A DNA stretch of 64,000 nucleotides, taken from the NCBI GenBank assembly GCA_040398465.1, contig JBBAUA010000015.1:1-64000 (forward strand), given 5' to 3'. Shown here piece by piece: positions 16,217-24,974 of this stretch. This stretch comes from UBA7672 sp040398465 (GTDB taxonomy: Bacteria > Pseudomonadota > Alphaproteobacteria > Caulobacterales > Hyphomonadaceae). The position numbers and the translations under genes are program-made. The notes beneath the pieces are model-generated. The model saw nothing but the letters and a program-made list of their open reading frames with translations, was not told where the DNA came from and made no database searches. Numbering within the stretch: position 1 is the stretch's first letter; each line of letters opens with the position of its first letter.

Positions 16217-17322
16217 TCGGCAGCTCCCGCGTTAGCGGGCGACTTCGCCCGTTGCGCGCCACCACCACGACGGCGGCTCCGGCTACGCTGCTCAGTGTTC
16301 GCGCCATGCATCATCGACAACAGGATGCCTTCACGCAGACCCCGGTCGCCTACGCGCAGGCGCTCGGATGGCCAGATATCAAAGATCGCCGACAGGATCG
16401 CCATGCCCGGCAGCATCAGCTCGGATCGTCCGCCCGCAAGACACGGCTCCGCCGCGCGCTGCTCCGGCGTTGCATCGCGCAGGCGGGCAATCGTCCGCTC
16501 CAACTCGGCACGATCAAGCCACACGCCATCGACGGCCGACCGAAGATAGCGATCAAGACCCATGTGCACTGCGGCGAGGCTGGTCACCGTCCCCGAGTTA
16601 CCGATCACCTGACCCCGCCCCGCCCTGAATAGTGGACCAAACCGCGTCGCAGCATCATTGGCGCGCATCAGCTCCGAGACATGCTCCACCATGCGCGCAT
16701 AGCGATCCTCACCTGCGAAACTCTCGCTCAGCGTCACGACCCCCACAGGAAACGACGCCCAGCCAAGGATCGGCGCCCGAAGCGCACAGCCCTTCACGCC
16801 GCGCGCCGCGGCAGACCGTGCGTCGATCCACGACAGCTCGGTCGACCCGCCGCCGATATCGATCACCAGCGCAAAATCCGACTCGGGATCGACAAGGTCG
16901 AGGGAGCCCAGAAGTGCGAACTTGGCTTCTTCCTTTGGCGAGATCGTTTCCATGTTGAGGCCGACGCGCCGGCGCACTTCACTCACAAACGCCCGGCCGT
17001 TGCTCGCCTGGCGGCATGCCTGCGTCGCGATGAAGCGCGCCTGTACCGGACTGTGCTTCTTCACCTTGTCGGAGCACTTCTTCAGTGCATCCATCGCTCG
17101 GTTCATCGCCAGATCAGATAGCCGGCCAGACGCCGCCAGCCCCTCGCCCAGCGCAACGATCTGCGAATAGGAATCGACAATGCGCAGCCCGCCCGACGCC
17201 GTCTTCTCGGCAATCAGCAGGCGACAATTGTTCGTACCGAGGTCCAGCGCCGCATAAGTCTGAGTTGCGCCGCCAGACCGGCCCGGCGGCTTTCCGCGCC
17301 GGGATCGGGTGGGCTTCGCCAT
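16213..17322 (-). CDS. ppx: Exopolyphosphatase / guanosine pentaphosphatase family protein
   Basis: From the ATG at 17322 (MAKPTRSRRGKPPGRSGG) the protein has 369 residues. The Ppx/GppA actin-fold is clear: YAALDLGTNNCRLLIAEK (phosphate-1 loop), and VIDIGGGSTELSWID (phosphate-2 loop). Family members release phosphate from polyphosphate or convert pppGpp to ppGpp. The alphaproteobacterial short form lacks the C-terminal HD-like extension, as here. It forms a two-gene operon with rlmE, a pairing often seen in alphaproteobacteria. Confidence 0.9.
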   Translation of the reverse strand: MAKPTRSRRGKPPGRSGGATQTYAALDLGTNNCRLLIAEKTASGGLRIVDSYSQIVALGEGLAASGRLSDLAMNRAMDALKKCSDKVKKHSPVQARFIATQACRQASNGRAFVSEVRRRVGLNMETISPKEEAKFALLGSLDLVDPESDFALVIDIGGGSTELSWIDARSAAARGVKGCALRAPILGWASFPVGVVTLSESFAGEDRYARMVEHVSELMRANDAATRFGPLFRAGRGQVIGNSGTVTSLAAVHMGLDRYLRSAVDGVWLDRAELERTIARLRDATPEQRAAEPCLAGGRSELMLPGMAILSAIFDIWPSERLRVGDRGLREGILLSMMHGANTEQRSRSRRRGGGAQRAKSPANAGAAE

Positions 17323-17542
17323 GGAATGGTCCGTGATCTTGTTGCGACAGCCATAGCCCGTTCCGCAGGCGATGGCACGCACCATCCTGTGTTTACTGTC
17401 ATGCCCTGTTGCGGGGCCCGTTTTCCTGCGTCTAATGGCGCCCAAGGCAAGGGCGGGCTCGGCGCTGCACAGCGGTGCATCGGAGAATCACTTGCGCTGG
17501 CTGGGCAATTTCGCGCGAGCAAGACCAGGGGCATCGCGACAC

Positions 17543-17875
17543 ATGGATATCAACAAAGCGGCCAAGTTCGGCATTGGCCAGCAGGTACGTCACCGTCTCT
17601 TCCCTTTCAGGGGAATTATCTACGACGTGGACCCCCAGTTCGCGAATACCGAAGAATGGTGGGAGTCGATCCCGGAAGAGATCCGGCCGGTCAAGAACCA
17701 GCCCTTCTACCACCTGCTCGCCGAGAACGACTCGTCTTACTACATGGCCTACGTGTCCGAGCAGAACCTGCTCCCGGATGATGCGCCCGAGCCGGTGAAC
17801 CATCCGCAGATTCCGGAAATGTTCGAGATCGACGATCACGGCGCTTACCGCAAGCGAACCACCCACGCGCACTGA
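17543..17875 (+). CDS. hspQ: Heat shock protein HspQ
   Basis: A 110-residue protein starting at MDINKAAKFGIGQQVRHRLFPFRGIIYDVDPQFANTEEWW (first ~40 residues; key features are IGQxVRHRLFPFRGVI/IxDVDPxF and the later QPFYHLL and YVSEQNL). These are diagnostic of the YccV/HspQ hemimethylated-DNA-binding-like domain. In enterobacteria HspQ is a substrate and specificity enhancer of Lon protease. It lies alone in a 220-base divergent interval from ppx and converges with the phosphatase gene. The length fits the family. Confidence 0.9.
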   Translation: MDINKAAKFGIGQQVRHRLFPFRGIIYDVDPQFANTEEWWESIPEEIRPVKNQPFYHLLAENDSSYYMAYVSEQNLLPDDAPEPVNHPQIPEMFEIDDHGAYRKRTTHAH

Positions 17876-17883
17876 CGGATCGT

Positions 17884-18666
17884 TCAGCCGAACAGCCGCT
17901 GCTCGATCAGTTCACGCTTGAGCACATCGACGCCGAGCACGTTGCGCAGATAGCCCTCGACGCCGCCATTGCGCTGCTCGATCACCGCCAGCGAGCGCTC
18001 GAGGAATTCCGGCGACACGCCCATGATCACGCGCATCGTCTCCAGCGTTGGCGCGCGGCCGAACTGCTGGAGTATCGCGTCTCGCCACGCGGCGCCGTGC
18101 TGCTCGAACCTGCCGGACGCGTTGGTCAGCATGTAGTCCGCCACGATGTCGTCATGGTGTACGCCAGCCAGCATGTGCGTCAGCGCGACCACAAGTCCCG
18201 TGCGATCCTTGCCCGCAGCACAATGCACCACCAGCGCGCCATCGCTGCTGGCCAGCGTATCGAAATAGCGGGTGAAAAGGTCGATCAGGCGCGGCAGGTG
18301 CGGTGCGTCGGCGTAATAGCGCAACAGGAACTGCTGGTAGGACTCGGGCTCCATGTCCCACGCCGCCATGAACTGGTCCCAGCTTTCGGCGCCCTCGTCG
18401 TGATCGTCGTTCTCGATCACCTGCGCTGCAAAACCCTCCCACCGCCGTGACGGCGACCGGTCACGCTCCTGCGGCCTGCGCAGGTCAACCACGGCAGCGA
18501 TACCCATGTTGCGCAGCCGCGCCAGGTCCCCATCCGTCGCCAGCGCATGGTTCGCCGACCGGAAGAAGCGCCCAGCGGCCATCCGCCGGTCCCCGGCGCG
18601 GTACCCACCGAAATCGCGGAAATTGGTGAGCCCCTCGAAGGCGTGCAGGCGCGGAAAATCGGTCAT
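17884..18666 (-). CDS. Tyrosine/serine protein phosphatase, dual-specificity type
   Basis: A 260-residue protein of the Y_phosphatase3 family. The N-terminal family motif is visible as FEGLTNFRDFGGYRAGDRRMAAGRFFRSA, and the P-loop is VVHCAAGKDRTGLV, the CX5R active site with catalytic Cys and Arg. The C-terminal part has the expected LEAxRxxM/MGVSPEFLERSLAVIEQRNGG. Substrates of these enzymes include phosphoproteins and, for some members, phosphoinositides; none can be assigned here. It converges with hspQ (8-base gap). Confidence 0.9.
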   Translation of the reverse strand: MTDFPRLHAFEGLTNFRDFGGYRAGDRRMAAGRFFRSANHALATDGDLARLRNMGIAAVVDLRRPQERDRSPSRRWEGFAAQVIENDDHDEGAESWDQFMAAWDMEPESYQQFLLRYYADAPHLPRLIDLFTRYFDTLASSDGALVVHCAAGKDRTGLVVALTHMLAGVHHDDIVADYMLTNASGRFEQHGAAWRDAILQQFGRAPTLETMRVIMGVSPEFLERSLAVIEQRNGGVEGYLRNVLGVDVLKRELIEQRLFG

Positions 18667-18711
18667 GCCCGGGCAACTAGGCGAAGTTGCCCCACCCGTC
18701 CACCGGCTGGC

Positions 18712-19755
18712 TCAGCCCGGCGCCTTCAGATCCAGCATAAGCAGCGGATCCAGCCAGATATCCGTTCCGCGGTCGTCAGACATCACGTTGCGGTACTTGA
18801 TGGCCCAGTGCAGGTGCGGCCCCGTAACCCGCCCCGTAGCCCCGGACAGACCCAGCACCTGGCCCTGGGCAACGGTCTCGCCATCCTTCACGTCGATCCG
18901 GCTCATGTGCATCGTGATCGAAACGAGTCCGCGGCCCATATCGAGAAAGACCGCGCCGCCCTCATAGAAGAGGTCAGGATCAGCCAGCAGGACCGTACCC
19001 GCCATCGGTGCATGAATCTCGGTGCCGGTGGGGATCGCGATGTCCTGCCCGTTGTGAACGCTGGTCGATCCCTCGCAGTCCTTGGTCTTGGGCACATAGG
19101 TCCGCGTAACGCCGAAGGCGCTCGAATACGGTCCGTCCGCCGGCTTCACGAAACCGACCGGCGCAAGCGGCGTGTTGAACGCCTTCATCGCCCGATCCTT
19201 GCGAACCCACGACACCTCGGCGTGGCGCTCGTCCTCCGGCGACTGTGGCGCAATGCGCCGGCACTCCATCTCAAACTTCGAGACAGTGTCCTTCCGCGGT
19301 AGCACCTCGACCTCTGTGGACGCCGACACAACGGATTGCTGGGCCTCCCCTGTGCTAACAGGCAGCATCGCAACCTTTGCCGGAGATGCCTGCGAGCGCG
19401 TTAGCCCGATCACAACCACCCCACTCGGATCCGCGATCGCCACCGGCTTGCCATCCAGCGTGATCGTCGCGCCAGGCAGCGCTCGGCACAGGATCGCCCC
19501 GCCCTGCTTCGCCGGTCCGCCACAGGCAAGCGCCAGCACAGGCGGCTCTGGCGGCGCGGGTGGTTGCGGTGGCTGGGGTTCAGATGGGACGGCGACTTCA
19601 ATGGGCGGCGCCACGGACGCCTCAACGATGATCGGCATTCGCGTAGAGGTGTTCGCCGGATTTTCGGGAACAGGAGAAGCGGAGGGCGCCGCACATCCCG
19701 CAAGCAGCCCGGCGATCAGCGTGGCGACTATTCCCGACCGGTGAGCTGCTTCCAT
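18712..19755 (-). CDS. M23-family peptidase, lipoprotein
   Basis: A 347-residue envelope protein. The signal peptide ends in the lipobox LLAGC (Cys ~21), followed by a Pro-rich spacer (~residues 40-75). The C-terminal LytM/M23 domain (about 225-335) has HNGQDIAIPTGTEIHAP (zinc His and Asp) and GPHLHWAI (the HxH motif), so it should be an active zinc endopeptidase acting on peptidoglycan peptide bridges. Its start lies inside the end of the DUF2093 gene (28-base overlap), implying one transcript. Confidence 0.9.
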   Translation of the reverse strand: MEAAHRSGIVATLIAGLLAGCAAPSASPVPENPANTSTRMPIIVEASVAPPIEVAVPSEPQPPQPPAPPEPPVLALACGGPAKQGGAILCRALPGATITLDGKPVAIADPSGVVVIGLTRSQASPAKVAMLPVSTGEAQQSVVSASTEVEVLPRKDTVSKFEMECRRIAPQSPEDERHAEVSWVRKDRAMKAFNTPLAPVGFVKPADGPYSSAFGVTRTYVPKTKDCEGSTSVHNGQDIAIPTGTEIHAPMAGTVLLADPDLFYEGGAVFLDMGRGLVSITMHMSRIDVKDGETVAQGQVLGLSGATGRVTGPHLHWAIKYRNVMSDDRGTDIWLDPLLMLDLKAPG

Positions 19756-19949
19756 CTCGTCAATGCTGTTTCCGCGTCGAAGTAGGCTTCCTGTGTATCA
19801 ACACTCCAATAACGCAGGTCCTCCAGCGCGATCTTGCGCTTGGTCACGGCGCACGTGACGAACCGGCCAGCCTTCAGCACCTCGAAGTCGTTGTCGAGGT
19901 AGCGGAGGCGCGCTTCGCCGGGGAGGGAACCTGGAGTGAACGTATCCAT
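19728..19949 (-). CDS. DUF2093 family protein
   Basis: A 73-residue protein: ARLRYLDNDFEVLKAGRFV, then CAVTKRKIALEDLRYWSVDTQEAYFDAETAL. This matches DUF2093, a short alphaproteobacterial family with no known function that typically begins with a beta-hairpin and has the CAVTG/K...I..L.YWSV..QE.Y pattern. It is the first gene of a unit with the M23 lipoprotein, which it overlaps by 28 bases. The family co-occurrence hints at an envelope role, but that is inference. Confidence 0.85.
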   Translation of the reverse strand: MDTFTPGSLPGEARLRYLDNDFEVLKAGRFVTCAVTKRKIALEDLRYWSVDTQEAYFDAETALTRWKQLTGRE

Positions 19950-20000
19950 GGAGGGGTATATGCACGATCCGCAGAACGAAGTTAAGGCCGCTTGGCGGCG

Positions 20001-21365
20001 CTATAAAACGCCGATCGTTTCCTGCTCGACCCGGTTCCGGCCGCTGGATTTCGCCCGATACAGGGCATCGTCCGCCCGCTTGATCAGGGCGTCGATCGTG
20101 TCGTCGGGCGTGACCGTGGAAACGCCGCCCGACATGGTCACCCGCAGCTCATCGCCCCTGTTGATGCGGAAGCCCTGGTCCGAAATGATCTGGCGCAGCC
20201 GCTCGCCAGCCGCATGCGCCAGCATCTGGCTGGTATCCGGCATGATCACCACGAACTCTTCCCCGCCATAGCGGCAGGCAAGATCGGCAGGACGGATGTT
20301 CTCGCTCAGCCGACGTCCGAATTCACGCAGCACATCGTCACCGGCGGCGTGGCCATGAATGTCGTTGACGCGCTTGAAGTGGTCGATGTCGCACAACAGG
20401 ATCGAAACGGGGGCGCCACCCATAAGTGAACGATTGAGGAAGCTCTCAAGCTGTACGCGCATATAGCGGCGATTGTGCAGCCCGGTCAGTTGATCCGTGA
20501 CCGCCAGCTCCATAGATTGATCGAGCCGGGCGCGCAGGGCATCCAGGTACCGCTTCTTGCGTACCTGGGTCTTTACCCGCGCACAAAGCTCCTCCGAGTC
20601 GATCGGCTTGATGACGATGTCCGAGGCGCCAAGATCCAGCGCGCGCACGGCTTTCTTTTCGTCGTCCGGTTCGGCGACGACGAGGATCGGCAAGTCCCGT
20701 GTAGATTCCAGCGAGCGGAAGTAAGCGCACAGCCGCAAGCCATCGAGCTTCTCGTTCGAGAGCGACACGATCATCAGGTCGACCATCGAGCCGGAAATGC
20801 CCAGCTGTCCCGCCTCGACATGGCTGATCGGACGATGCAGGCCCTCCAGATAGCGACAGATGCGGCGCGCCTGACGCTCATTCTCGTCGACCACAAGGAT
20901 GCGCGCAGGCTCGCTCGCCCGTCCGGAATTCACGATATCCACCGCGCCCATGCGCTTGCCGGAGGCTTCCCGCTTGCGTAGCTCGTCAGCGACCATTTTG
21001 TACTTGGTCAGAGCCCGCACGCGCGACAGCAGGTGCAGGTCGCTCACCGGCTTCGTCAGGAAATCGTCCGCCCCCGCGCCAAGACCGCGCAGACGATCCT
21101 CGCGCTCGTTCAGCGCCGTTACCAGCACGATAGGGATATGCTCGGTACGCGGATCGTTCTTCAGCTTCCGGCACGCGTCGATGCCGTTCAGCTTCGGCAT
21201 CATGATGTCCATCAGGATGACGTCCGGCTCCTCGGCCAGCGCCTTCTCGACGCCGTCCTCCCCGTCCACGGCCGTGCTGACGTGGAAGTATTCGTTCTTG
21301 AGCTTGTCGGACAGCAGCTTCCGGTTCTGCTCTATATCGTCGACGACGAGGACGCGTGCGCTCAT
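20001..21365 (-). CDS. pleD: Response regulator diguanylate cyclase PleD
   Basis: A 454-residue protein with two receiver domains and a GGDEF domain. REC1 (residues 1-120) has the acidic pocket VVDDIEQN and phosphoacceptor D53 in VILMDIMMPKLNG. REC2 (~150-270) is degenerate and serves dimerisation in the family. The GGDEF domain (~285-450) has CRYGGEEFVVIMPDTS and the inhibitory RxxD site RPAD five residues upstream. PleD makes c-di-GMP and drives stalk and holdfast development in Caulobacter. Its ATG overlaps the divK stop by four bases, as in Caulobacter relatives. Confidence 0.95.
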   Translation of the reverse strand: MSARVLVVDDIEQNRKLLSDKLKNEYFHVSTAVDGEDGVEKALAEEPDVILMDIMMPKLNGIDACRKLKNDPRTEHIPIVLVTALNEREDRLRGLGAGADDFLTKPVSDLHLLSRVRALTKYKMVADELRKREASGKRMGAVDIVNSGRASEPARILVVDENERQARRICRYLEGLHRPISHVEAGQLGISGSMVDLMIVSLSNEKLDGLRLCAYFRSLESTRDLPILVVAEPDDEKKAVRALDLGASDIVIKPIDSEELCARVKTQVRKKRYLDALRARLDQSMELAVTDQLTGLHNRRYMRVQLESFLNRSLMGGAPVSILLCDIDHFKRVNDIHGHAAGDDVLREFGRRLSENIRPADLACRYGGEEFVVIMPDTSQMLAHAAGERLRQIISDQGFRINRGDELRVTMSGGVSTVTPDDTIDALIKRADDALYRAKSSGRNRVEQETIGVL

Positions 21366-21805
21366 CTGTAGGACCTCCGCGTCGACGGCGGCGGCGTGGT
21401 GCGCGTCGGCTGACCATTCGGTCCGCGTGGTCCAGTGAGTTTCTTGACCTCGTTGATGAAGGCTCCCATCTGGATCGGCTTCGACATGTAAGCCTCGCAG
21501 CCGGCCTCGCGCACAAGCCGCTCGTCCTGGCGCATTGCGAACGCGGTCACTGCCATGATCGGAATATCTTTAATGGCAGAGTCGTCCTTGATCCAGCGGG
21601 TCAGGTCCAGCCCGGATACTTCCGGCAACTGGATGTCCATGATTATCAGATCGGGCTTGTGCTCTCGCGCAAGATCAACGGCTTTCAGTCCGTCGCGGCT
21701 TTCGACGGTCTGGAATCCGAAGGCGTCCAACAGGTCGCAGAAGAGCTTCATGTTGAGCTCGTTGTCTTCAACGACCAGGACTTTCTTGGCGGGGGGCGTC
21801 GCCAT
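21362..21805 (-). CDS. divK: Single-domain response regulator DivK
   Basis: A 147-residue receiver protein. The acidic pocket is VVEDNELNMKLF, the phosphoacceptor is D57 in LIIMDIQLPEVSG, and the switch Thr and Lys are in MAVTAFAM and YMSKPIQ. DivK tells the cell-cycle kinases DivJ, PleC and DivL about polar fate and thereby controls CtrA. Relatives are ~125-130 residues; this one has an extra ~20-residue Pro/Arg/Thr-rich tail (GPRGPNGQPTRTTPPPSTRR). It leads the divK-pleD operon and is divergent from dinB. Confidence 0.94.
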   Translation of the reverse strand: MATPPAKKVLVVEDNELNMKLFCDLLDAFGFQTVESRDGLKAVDLAREHKPDLIIMDIQLPEVSGLDLTRWIKDDSAIKDIPIMAVTAFAMRQDERLVREAGCEAYMSKPIQMGAFINEVKKLTGPRGPNGQPTRTTPPPSTRRSYR

Positions 21806-21921
21806 CAGGTCTCACGAAAGGCGCAGGCCGGGCTGATTCCCGGCTGTGGCCTGCCTTTGGTAGACCTGAGAGTATTAACCGCCGATTTTCAACTGCAGTT
21901 GGCAGGACAGCGTGTTAAGCC

Positions 21922-23283
21922 ATGCTGATTACGAAAACTGGCGCTGGCACAAACACTTCCAGCTGGAATTGCATATTGTCGGGACAGGTTGCTGGCAGCA
22001 CAGGAAGTTTACGCACTGCGTGCCGGGACTGTTTCCAGGCCTCGGAGGGCGGCAAGGCGCGTTGCCCGCGCTGCCGGTCGGTACGTATCGTCTCGCATCC
22101 GAAACTCCTTGAACTGAGCATCGCGCACATCGACTGCGACGCCTTCTACGCCTCAATCGAAAAGCGCGACCGTCCCGAACTCATCTCCCAGCCCGTCATC
22201 GTCGGCGGTGGCAAGCGCGGCGTAGTCTCCACGTGCTGCTATGTCGCGCGCACCTACGGCGTCCGCTCCGCCATGCCGATGTTCAAGGCGCTGAAGCTCT
22301 GCCCCAACGCCGTCGTCATCAAGGGCCGCATGGATCTCTATGTGCAGGAAGGCCGCCGCATCCGCGAGATGATGCAGACGCTGACGCCCCTCGTTGAGCC
22401 AGTCTCCATCGACGAAGCCTATCTCGACCTTTCCGGCACCGACGCGCTGCACCATGCCCCGCCCGTCATCAGCCTGATGAAACTGCAGAAGCAGGTTGAA
22501 GCCGAACTCGGCCTCACCATCTCGGTCGGACTCGCCAGCAACAAATTCCTCGCCAAGACCGCCAGCGAAGCTGACAAGCCGCGTGGTTTCTTCGCGCTCT
22601 CCATCGACGAGGCCCCGGCCTATCTCGCAGATAAATCCGTCCGCATCATCGGCGGCGTCGGCGCGCAGTTCGAGAAGAAGCTGAATGCAGACGGCATCCG
22701 CACAGTAGCGGACATCCAGAGGATCGACGCCAAGTCGCTGATCCGTCGCTACGGAGAGACCGGCCTGTGGCTGCACAACTGCGCCTTCGGGCGTCACGAG
22801 CGCAAGGTCGATCCCGCTGGCGAGCGCAAGAGCGTCTCGTCCGAAACCACCTTCAACGAAGACATCTTCGATCCGAAGCTGCTGGAGGACATTCTCTGGC
22901 GCCTCTCACAACGCACGGCTGATCGCGCCAAGCACTCCGCCGTCGAGGGGCGCGTCGTCACGCTGAAGCTCAAGACCAACGATTTCAAGAGCTTCACCCG
23001 CCGCGTCTCGCTCAATGAGCCGACCCAACTCGCACAGGCCATCTTTCGAGCCGCCAAACCAATGCTGTCACGCGAAGCTCTCGGCCAACGCTACCGCCTG
23101 CTCGGTGTCGGCATCTCCGAACTCGTCGACGCCAAGGCCGACGCCCTCGATCTCGCCGACCCGAAATCACTCAAGCGCGCCAAGGCCGAACGCGCCTCCG
23201 ACAAGGCCCGCGAACGCTTCGGCGACGATGCCGTGATGACGGGGCGGGGCGTACGCATCGAACTGGCGCGGAAGAAGGACTGA
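21922..23283 (+). CDS. dinB: DNA polymerase IV with N-terminal zinc ribbon
   Basis: A Y-family translesion polymerase, 453 residues from the ATG at 21922. Palm and fingers have AHIDCDAFYASIEKRD and SIDEAYLDLSG with the catalytic Asp and Asp-Glu pairs. The thumb includes the helix-hairpin-helix IGGVGAQFEKKL, and the little-finger domain is at ~330-430. Before the polymerase sits CRDC...CPRC (residues ~34-52), a four-Cys zinc ribbon seen in alphaproteobacterial DinB proteins. The start is uncertain by up to ~30 residues because the ribosome site is weak. No alphaproteobacterial SOS box (GTTC-N7-GTTC) is evident upstream. Confidence 0.93.
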   Translation: MLITKTGAGTNTSSWNCILSGQVAGSTGSLRTACRDCFQASEGGKARCPRCRSVRIVSHPKLLELSIAHIDCDAFYASIEKRDRPELISQPVIVGGGKRGVVSTCCYVARTYGVRSAMPMFKALKLCPNAVVIKGRMDLYVQEGRRIREMMQTLTPLVEPVSIDEAYLDLSGTDALHHAPPVISLMKLQKQVEAELGLTISVGLASNKFLAKTASEADKPRGFFALSIDEAPAYLADKSVRIIGGVGAQFEKKLNADGIRTVADIQRIDAKSLIRRYGETGLWLHNCAFGRHERKVDPAGERKSVSSETTFNEDIFDPKLLEDILWRLSQRTADRAKHSAVEGRVVTLKLKTNDFKSFTRRVSLNEPTQLAQAIFRAAKPMLSREALGQRYRLLGVGISELVDAKADALDLADPKSLKRAKAERASDKARERFGDDAVMTGRGVRIELARKKD

Positions 23284-23582
23284 TGCAGATCGACGAAACC
23301 TTCCGCGCCAAGGTCTGGACGCAGGACAGCACAGGCGCATGGCATTTCGTCACGCTCCCAGCGATACTCTCAGCACGCATCCGAACGCTGACCACTGGTC
23401 TTCGCAAACCCTTCGGCTCCTTCCGCGTCAAGGCGCTAATCGGCCTGACAAGCTGGGAAACCTCGCTGTTTGCCGACCAGAAGCGCGAGGCGTTCCTGTT
23501 GCCCGTGAAGGCTGACGTCAGGCGCAAGGAGAAGATCACGATCGGCGATACAATCGAGGTGACAGTGACGCTTGACCTATGA
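23283..23582 (+). CDS. DUF1905 domain protein
   Basis: A 99-residue protein. The start MQIDETFRAKVWTQDSTGAWHFVTLP, the middle GSFRVKALIGLTSWETSLF and the end KITIGDTIEVTVTLDL fit DUF1905, a small all-beta family of unknown biochemical role. Its ATG overlaps the dinB stop (TGATG), so it is coupled to the polymerase. Nothing links it to DNA repair beyond that position. Confidence 0.8.
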   Translation: MQIDETFRAKVWTQDSTGAWHFVTLPAILSARIRTLTTGLRKPFGSFRVKALIGLTSWETSLFADQKREAFLLPVKADVRRKEKITIGDTIEVTVTLDL

Positions 23583-23712
23583 TCACGGCCTGTAATCGCG
23601 GCCACAGCGAAGCGAAGAGCCGAAACCAACTTATCCACTGCGATAAGCGAGAATGGGTTCCCGATGCCGCTGTGCGCTTCCGAGATGACAAGCCTGCCCT
23701 GCCCCCTCTACA

Positions 23713-23725
23713 ATTGCATTGCAAT
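23713..23725. promoter_or_regulatory. Short palindrome upstream of ridA
   Basis: ATTGCATTGCAAT is a perfect palindrome with 6-base arms around a central T, 11 bases before the ridA start codon. It could be an operator. No regulator is implied by the neighbours. Confidence 0.3.
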
Positions 23726-23736
23726 GGAGTTCCCCC

Positions 23737-24192
23737 ATGTCCGCATCTGACCGCCTAAAGGCCGCCGGCGTCACCCTTCCCGACGCCCGCCCGCCCGTCG
23801 CGAATTACGTGCCGTTCGTCATCACCGGAAACCTGCTCTTCATCTCGGGCCAGGTCAGCATCACGCCGGACGGTCTGATCAAGGGCAGGCTCGGCGAGGA
23901 CATGACGCTCGAACAGGGCCAGCAGGCCGCCCGCGCCTGCGCCATCAACCTGATCGCCCAGATGAAAGCGGCGCTCGGCGATCTCGATCGCGTAACCCGC
24001 GTCGTGAAACTTGGCGGCTTCGTCAACGCCGCCGCCGATTTCACCGACCTTCCGAAAGTCGTGAACGGCTGCTCGGACCTGATGGTCGAGATCTTCGGCG
24101 ACAAGGGCCGCCACGCCCGCGCCGCTGTCGCCTGTCCCGTCCTGCCGATGGGCGCCGCGGTCGAAGTCGACGCCGTCGTCGAATTCGCCTGA
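23737..24192 (+). CDS. RidA family protein
   Basis: A 151-residue protein starting MSASDRLKAAGVTLPD. The second-subfamily RidA pattern is present: ANYVPFVITGNLLFISGQVS, then a central QAARACAINLIAQMKAALGDLDRV, and RAAVACPVLPMGAAVEVDAVVEF with the Arg that in RidA binds the imine/carboxylate. RidA enzymes hydrolyse reactive 2-aminoacrylate and related enamines or imines formed by PLP enzymes. Members of this ~150-residue branch are often annotated as endoribonuclease L-PSP. It is followed 7 bases later by the glycerophosphodiesterase gene. Confidence 0.9.
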   Translation: MSASDRLKAAGVTLPDARPPVANYVPFVITGNLLFISGQVSITPDGLIKGRLGEDMTLEQGQQAARACAINLIAQMKAALGDLDRVTRVVKLGGFVNAAADFTDLPKVVNGCSDLMVEIFGDKGRHARAAVACPVLPMGAAVEVDAVVEFA

Positions 24193-24199
24193 TGCACAG

Positions 24200-24937
24200 A
24201 TGAGCGAGCGCTTTTTCGACGTGGCGGACTTCGCCTACGCCCACCGTGGGCTGTGGGACTCCGCCACGCCGGAAAACTCACTCGCCGCGTTCCGCGCCGC
24301 CGCAGCAGCAGGCGTCGGCGTGGAACTCGATGTCCGGCTCAGCGTCGATGGCCGCCCCGTCGTCTTCCATGACGCCAGCCTCCAGCGCATGTGCAACCAC
24401 CGCGAACTCATCGAACGCGTCGCCATGGTCGACCTCGCTCGCTGGCCCCTGCCCGATGGCTCCGCGATCCCCACACTCGAAGCCGTGCTCGACATCATGG
24501 CCGGCCTGCCCGTCCTGATCGAGATCAAGGTGGACGGTCTGGCGGGAGAGATTGCCGACCGCGTCGCCGAGGCAATTGCCGATCGCTACGGACCCATGGC
24601 CGTCATGAGCTTCGACGAACCGACCGTCGCCCGACTCTGCCGCCTCGTGACCGACCGACCGATCGGACTCCTCTGCATTGCAGACAACCAGGTCGAGGAA
24701 GACCTGATCGCCAAGGCCGCCACCGCCCGCGCCCTCGGCTGCGACTATATCGCCCCCCACCACTCCGTCCTCGAACCCGTGGCCTCGGCCTCCGGCGGGC
24801 TCCCGCTCGTCACATGGACGATCCGCACGCAGGACGAGCTTCAGATTGCCCGTGACTATGGCGCTGCGCCCATTTTCGAAGGCTTCGCAGCTTCACAGCT
24901 CGCAGCCCTCGCATTGTCCCCGAGAACGTCGATATAG
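24200..24937 (+). CDS. Glycerophosphodiester phosphodiesterase
   Basis: A 245-residue TIM-barrel enzyme. The GDPD signature runs AHRGLWDSATPENSLAAFRAA, with the catalytic His and the Glu-Asn of PENS, then GVELDVRLSVDGRPVVFHDASLQR with the metal Glu/Asp and second His, and LIEIKVD. It hydrolyses glycerophosphodiesters to glycerol-3-phosphate and an alcohol. No signal peptide is present, so it is cytoplasmic. It lies in a tight co-oriented run ridA-this-GNAT-HIT. Confidence 0.93.
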   Translation: MSERFFDVADFAYAHRGLWDSATPENSLAAFRAAAAAGVGVELDVRLSVDGRPVVFHDASLQRMCNHRELIERVAMVDLARWPLPDGSAIPTLEAVLDIMAGLPVLIEIKVDGLAGEIADRVAEAIADRYGPMAVMSFDEPTVARLCRLVTDRPIGLLCIADNQVEEDLIAKAATARALGCDYIAPHHSVLEPVASASGGLPLVTWTIRTQDELQIARDYGAAPIFEGFAASQLAALALSPRTSI

Positions 24938-24974
24938 TCCGGCACAACACTAGCGACGCGCCCAGAGGACAAGC

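Noticed and set aside
21875..21900. A CtrA-like half site (TTAACC) in the divK/dinB interval
   Set aside because: The second half of the TTAA-N7-TTAA motif is missing (TTTT instead), so it is not better than chance.
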